From a bacterium (GTDB lineage Bacteria > Electryoneota > RPQS01): 9,240 bases of DNA. Shown here piece after piece: positions 6,673 through 9,240 of this stretch. Position 1 is the stretch's first letter, and each line of letters begins with the position of its first letter. The notes under the pieces were generated by a model, which made no database searches, was not told the DNA's origin, and saw only the letters and a program-made list of their open reading frames with translations. The DNA lies in assembly GCA_016721565.1 (NCBI GenBank), contig JADKHW010000061.1, positions 1-9,240 on the forward strand. The letters are read 5' to 3'. Position numbers and translations under genes: made by a program.

Positions 6673-7644
6673 GTGGATCCGAAACTTAACGACCTGCGAA
6701 AAATCGCGCTGGGCGGCGTGGATAGCATCACTTCAGCGATTGCATTATCCCTGAAACGTGCGGGCTATAAGGGTGCGCTCTACGGAGTAGATAGCGCGGC
6801 AGTCATCACGCAAGCTTGGAATAATGGCTGCGTCACTGACGGTGGAACAGAATGGAAAGACGCGCTAACGAACTGCAAGTTTGTCGTGCTGTCACGACAG
6901 TCTCGCAACTACCGCACACGTCTTGCCAAAGTGCTGGAGCTTGCCGAACCTGAAACGATCATTCTCGATGCGTCTTCCGTAAAAGGTTACGCTGAAGAAG
7001 TGATTGTTGCTTCAGGCCGCGAAGATATTCGTCACATTGGTTTTTTCCTCGTTCACGAGCAAGACCATGCGACTGACGACGCCAAGCCTTCGCATTTCTT
7101 TTTTGATGGCAAGACGATCATCCTAACACCGCGCAGTCGCACCGACCTTGCGGCCTTCAAGATGTTGTCCGCCGCGTTAGAGACGTGTGGAGCGAAAGTC
7201 ATTCCGATGTATCCGCATGCCTTTTACGAACGGCTTGCAATGCTCGATTTCGTTCCTGACCTGCTTGAATTTCTCGAATTAGAAGCAGTTCTCGCCAGCA
7301 CAAGCGCCGACAAGATTACGGCGGAGCATTTGGGTCAGCGTCTGTACGCGCGCTTGAAACGGCTGGCCGATCTGCATCAAAGCCCGTGGCACGACTCGTT
7401 AATTGGAACGCGCAGTCAGATTGATTGTTTGCTTGCAAATATCCAGCTCTCGATTCAAACGGTTCGTGAAGATTTGCTTGCAGGTAGTTTTGAAGCGCGC
7501 GTTGCAAGTGTTTTGGCTAAAGGCGACTACTTGCATCAGCAGACGATTGATGCCGCCAGTGATGAGATTGTCGTTGCGACAAAAGGCGATTCCAGATCAT
7601 GCAGAAGATTGCTCGTCTGCTGTCGGAATCCCGCGTTGTGGTGA
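6673..7644 (+). CDS. Degenerate TyrA paralogue (predicted inactive prephenate dehydrogenase-like)
   Basis: The protein follows TyrA over its whole length. It has a Rossmann start (KIALGGVDSITSAIA), an IILDASSVKG strand matching the family's 'vtD-gs-K', a KTIILTP segment and the helical dimerisation region. It aligns without gaps to the N-terminus of the next gene. The key residues are gone. GVGLIG is replaced by GVDSIT, the catalytic HP-AG motif (HPLAGS in its neighbour) is replaced by LVHEQD, and HDR…THMP is replaced by YER…DFVP. A dehydrogenase role is therefore unlikely. A regulatory or structural partner of the active TyrA is an inference. I prefer GTG 6673, which has AAGAGGG four bases upstream, over the in-frame GTG 6631, which has no ribosome site. 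The open frame ends at 7642-7644 in 17 non-homologous residues after a probable one-base loss at 7590; the true C-terminus continues in another frame to 7772. Confidence 0.75.
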   Translation: MDPKLNDLRKIALGGVDSITSAIALSLKRAGYKGALYGVDSAAVITQAWNNGCVTDGGTEWKDALTNCKFVVLSRQSRNYRTRLAKVLELAEPETIILDASSVKGYAEEVIVASGREDIRHIGFFLVHEQDHATDDAKPSHFFFDGKTIILTPRSRTDLAAFKMLSAALETCGAKVIPMYPHAFYERLAMLDFVPDLLEFLELEAVLASTSADKITAEHLGQRLYARLKRLADLHQSPWHDSLIGTRSQIDCLLANIQLSIQTVREDLLAGSFEARVASVLAKGDYLHQQTIDAASDEIVVATKGDSRSCRRLLVCCRNPALW

Positions 7645-7772
7645 CCAAGCTTGAAGAGTTGAAATAGGATTCCGAAGGTACATACAAGCTCCGATTGGAA
7701 AGCAAAGAGCACCGCAACAAAGCTGTGAGCTTGCTGAAATCGGCCGGAATCAAGGTTGAATTTAAGGACTGA
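7590..7772 (+). pseudogene. Out-of-frame ACT-like C-terminus of the first TyrA paralogue
   Basis: Restoring one T at 7590 (GAT TTC CAG instead of GAT TCC AGA) continues the preceding protein as GDFQIMQKIARLLSESRVVV and TKLEELK. A TAG at 7665-7667 follows, then DSEGTYKLRLESKEHRNKA and KSAGIKVEFKD to the TGA at 7770-7772. With IVVATK just before the shift, this makes a beta-alpha-beta-beta-alpha-beta ACT-like domain that lines up with the ACT domain of the next gene. The DRPG effector-loop motif is replaced by KGDF. Two lesions, one frameshift and one stop, hit the domain. The protein either ends early or the sequence is wrong here. Confidence 0.6.
7764..7768 (+). promoter_or_regulatory. Ribosome binding site for the second tyrA (TTG 7774)
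   Basis: AAGGA ends five bases before TTG 7774, straddling the end of the first paralogue. The next in-frame ATG (7932) has no such site and would cut off the NAD-binding motif. Confidence 0.5.
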
Positions 7773-7773
7773 T

Positions 7774-9086
7774 TTGGAGAACGTTCTACGGAACAGGCAC
7801 ATTCCCCCGTCACGGATCTTGTCGAACTGACGCTTCCCGATCCGCTCGATATATTTCGAAATGATTTCAACAAGGTCGCTCTGCTCGGTGTAGGGCTGAT
7901 TGGCGGCTCTATTGGTCTGAAACTCAAGGCCATGCAGTTCAGCGGCACGGTTGTGGGTTACGACCGTGAAGAAGTGTTGCAGGAAGCGATGATGCGCGGA
8001 GCAATCGATCACGGTGTCGGTGACATCTCTGAAGCGATTGCCGGAGCGGATTTGGTGATTCTTGCGATGTCTGCCGATGAAGTCGTGAAGATGCTGCCGA
8101 CGATTTTGCGCACGGCTCAAGCAGGAGCGGTGGTGACGGATACGTCGGGAGCTAAGGCAGGAATTTTGAAGATCGCGCGCGAGGTGGAAGACGCCCGCGC
8201 GATTTTTATTGGTGGGCATCCGCTGGCAGGAAGTCAGCGGCAGGGGATTGCGAATGCTCATCCGGAATTATTTGCGAGCGCCTATTGGCTCTTGACTCCG
8301 GATGAAGATGTGCCGATGGATAAACTCACGGCCTTCAAGTGGTGGATTCGCACGCTGGGTGGTTATCCGATTGTGTTGCCTGCTGATGTGCATGATCGGA
8401 TTATCGCTTCGACGACACACATGCCGTTGATATTTGCCTTGGCTTTAACCGATTGGCTGGCCAATGAAAGCCGTGATCTTCCGTTGTTGCAAAAGATTGC
8501 CACGGGACATTTTCAGGCGATGACGGCGATGGCTTCATTGCCGCTGGGTGCTTGGGAATCGGTGCTGGCCGCAAATCGTGAACAGACGCTTGACGCGCTG
8601 AGGAAATTCAGGAAACACTTCGACGAAATCGAAGCGGCGTTTCTGTCGGGCAAGTTAGAAGAGGTTTGGCAGAGGGCTTACTCATTTCAGAGAAAGCTTG
8701 GCCGTGAGCGTCCGGGAGATTGGGATTCACAGTCTGAGTTGACGGTGATTGTTCCGGATCGGCCCGGTGTGTTGGCGGCGATTGCGGGACTCTTGGCAGA
8801 ACATGAGATCAATATTCGTGATATTGGAGTCATGCACAGCAGTGAGCGGCAGGGTGGAATGTTACGAGTGACGTTGGAGTCGCTTGCTGATTCACGCAAC
8901 GCAATTCAGATTTTGAAATTGCACGGCTACACAGCCATGACGCGATTAATCGCGTTAAAACGCTGGACCGCTTGTAGCGGTTTTGCGCTGACGCGGCCTC
9001 AACGATTGTTGGCCGCGTTTTTTTGTGCAATTTTGGAGAGGCGAGGTGGGGTTGTAAGGGGTTGTTTCTGTGTAAAACGCAAATAA
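7774..9086 (+). CDS. tyrA: Prephenate (or arogenate) dehydrogenase TyrA with C-terminal ACT domain
   Basis: TyrA oxidatively decarboxylates prephenate (or arogenate) with NAD(P) on the way to tyrosine. The NAD-binding motif is intact and lies before the first ATG at 7932: KVALLGVGLIGGSIG at 7872-7916. VVTDTSGAKAG, the catalytic IGGHPLAGS (His about residue 149 of the full protein), WLLTP and HDRIIASTTHMP follow. A C-terminal ACT domain with VPDRPGVLAAIAGLL, usually a tyrosine-feedback site, is at about 320-390. The likely start is TTG 7774 (ME NVL TEQAHSP…) with one A missing near 7787; otherwise the frame is open only from the TGA at 7770. After HGYTAMTRLI the last 45 residues run through two hairpins and a terminator, so the real stop is probably near 8940-8980 and the frame to 9086 is an artefact of another indel. 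Confidence 0.88.
8941..8954. repeat. Perfect 14-bp palindrome at the tyrA end
   Basis: CGCGATTAATCGCG reads identically on both strands. It lies just after the last recognisable ACT codons. It could be a protein-binding site or chance; TAA in its centre would be a stop in one shifted frame. Confidence 0.4.
8967..8984 (+). terminator. Short hairpin with T4 near the tyrA end
   Basis: ACCGCT (8967-8972), loop TGT and AGCGGT (8976-8981) are followed by a T run of four (8981-8984). It is a weak terminator candidate immediately before the stronger one. Confidence 0.45.
8991..9024 (+). terminator. Rho-independent terminator of the tyrA unit
   Basis: ACGCGGCC (8991-8998) pairs with GGCCGCGT (9011-9018) around a 12-base loop and is followed by a seven-T run (9018-9024). 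It lies inside the nominal tyrA frame, which argues that the true tyrA stop is upstream. Confidence 0.88.
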
Positions 9087-9240
9087 TTGACCAAACAGGA
9101 GTTGTGTATAAATAAGGGGTTAACTTTTGGGGGTGCACTATGTTTCACAAAGTCTTATCCTGCTGTTATTTTGATACCCAATATACGAAAATTTGAACGT
9201 ATGACAAGAGTTATTTTCATTTTATTGAACTTAACAAGCT
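9087..9240. other. AT-rich intergenic end of the window, possible new gene start
   Basis: No gene is supported here. A loose promoter-like pair, TTGACC (9087-9092) and TATAAA (9107-9112), has a spacer of only 14 bases. ATG 9140, preceded by GGGGG, opens a frame of 18 codons. ATG 9201 opens a hydrophobic start (MTRVIFILLNLTS) that runs off the window and could be a signal peptide, but it has no ribosome site. Confidence 0.25.

Noticed and set aside
7665..7667. TAG as recoded amber (stop-to-sense)
   Set aside because: A one-base frameshift lies only 75 bases upstream in the same domain. Intact genes in the window use TGA stops, and there is no evidence for a suppressor system.
7536..8261. Minus-strand open frame of 241 codons
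   Set aside because: It is antisense to the intact TyrA Rossmann and catalytic motifs and has no recognisable domain; a shadow of codon bias.
1..9240. CRISPR arrays, tRNA or rRNA genes, insertion sequences, phage genes
   Set aside because: I saw no regularly spaced repeats, tRNA-like cloverleaf, rRNA motif, transposase motif or terminal inverted repeats by reading.

Overview
The window looks like chromosomal DNA of a free-living bacterium, probably uncultured. It carries an iron-sulfur cluster assembly (SUF) locus followed by a tyrosine-biosynthesis locus. Base composition is near 50% GC. Genes with a visible ribosome site use Shine-Dalgarno sequences with GTG or TTG starts (sufD TTG, sufS GTG, tyrA genes GTG/TTG). 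A lipoprotein with a lipobox-like signal suggests a diderm, but the phylum cannot be fixed from this sequence.

Positions 1-1119 hold the broken 3' end of an unidentified gene (1-365) and a glycosyltransferase-like gene (366-1119) whose reading frame changes four times. Positions 1145-1336 hold the N-terminal codons of SufB, also split over several frames; the clean part of sufB is 1337-2548. sufD (2541-3752) overlaps sufB by 8 bases, and a hairpin terminator follows. A lipoprotein gene lies on the minus strand (3840-4421) with its own promoter and interrupts the SUF genes. The plus strand resumes with a small Rieske ferredoxin (4517-4864), the cysteine desulfurase sufS (4867-6085, one frameshift in an A6 run) and the sulfur-transfer protein sufU (6082-6504), which ends at a strong terminator (6520-6547). 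SufS and SufU should mobilise sulfur from cysteine, SufB and SufD form the scaffold, and the Rieske protein may supply electrons. The scaffold ATPase gene sufC is not in the window.

After a promoter (6582-6610) come two TyrA-like genes in tandem. The first (6673 to about 7772) has the length and fold pattern of a prephenate dehydrogenase with a C-terminal ACT domain, but it has lost the NAD-binding glycines, the catalytic His and the ACT effector motif, so it looks like a pseudoenzyme. The second (from about 7774) keeps all of these and should be the working enzyme. A strong terminator (8991-9024) ends the unit. The last 150 bases hold no convincing gene.

A theme of the window is single-base indels. 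They are dense in the first 1.34 kb and sparse later (sufS, first tyrA C-terminus, second tyrA N-terminus and probably its tail). They hit indispensable genes such as sufB and sufS, and several fall in short homopolymers. Sequencing or assembly error is therefore the leading explanation. True decay remains possible for the glycosyltransferase-like gene. The most interesting biological signal is the active TyrA paired with a degenerate TyrA.
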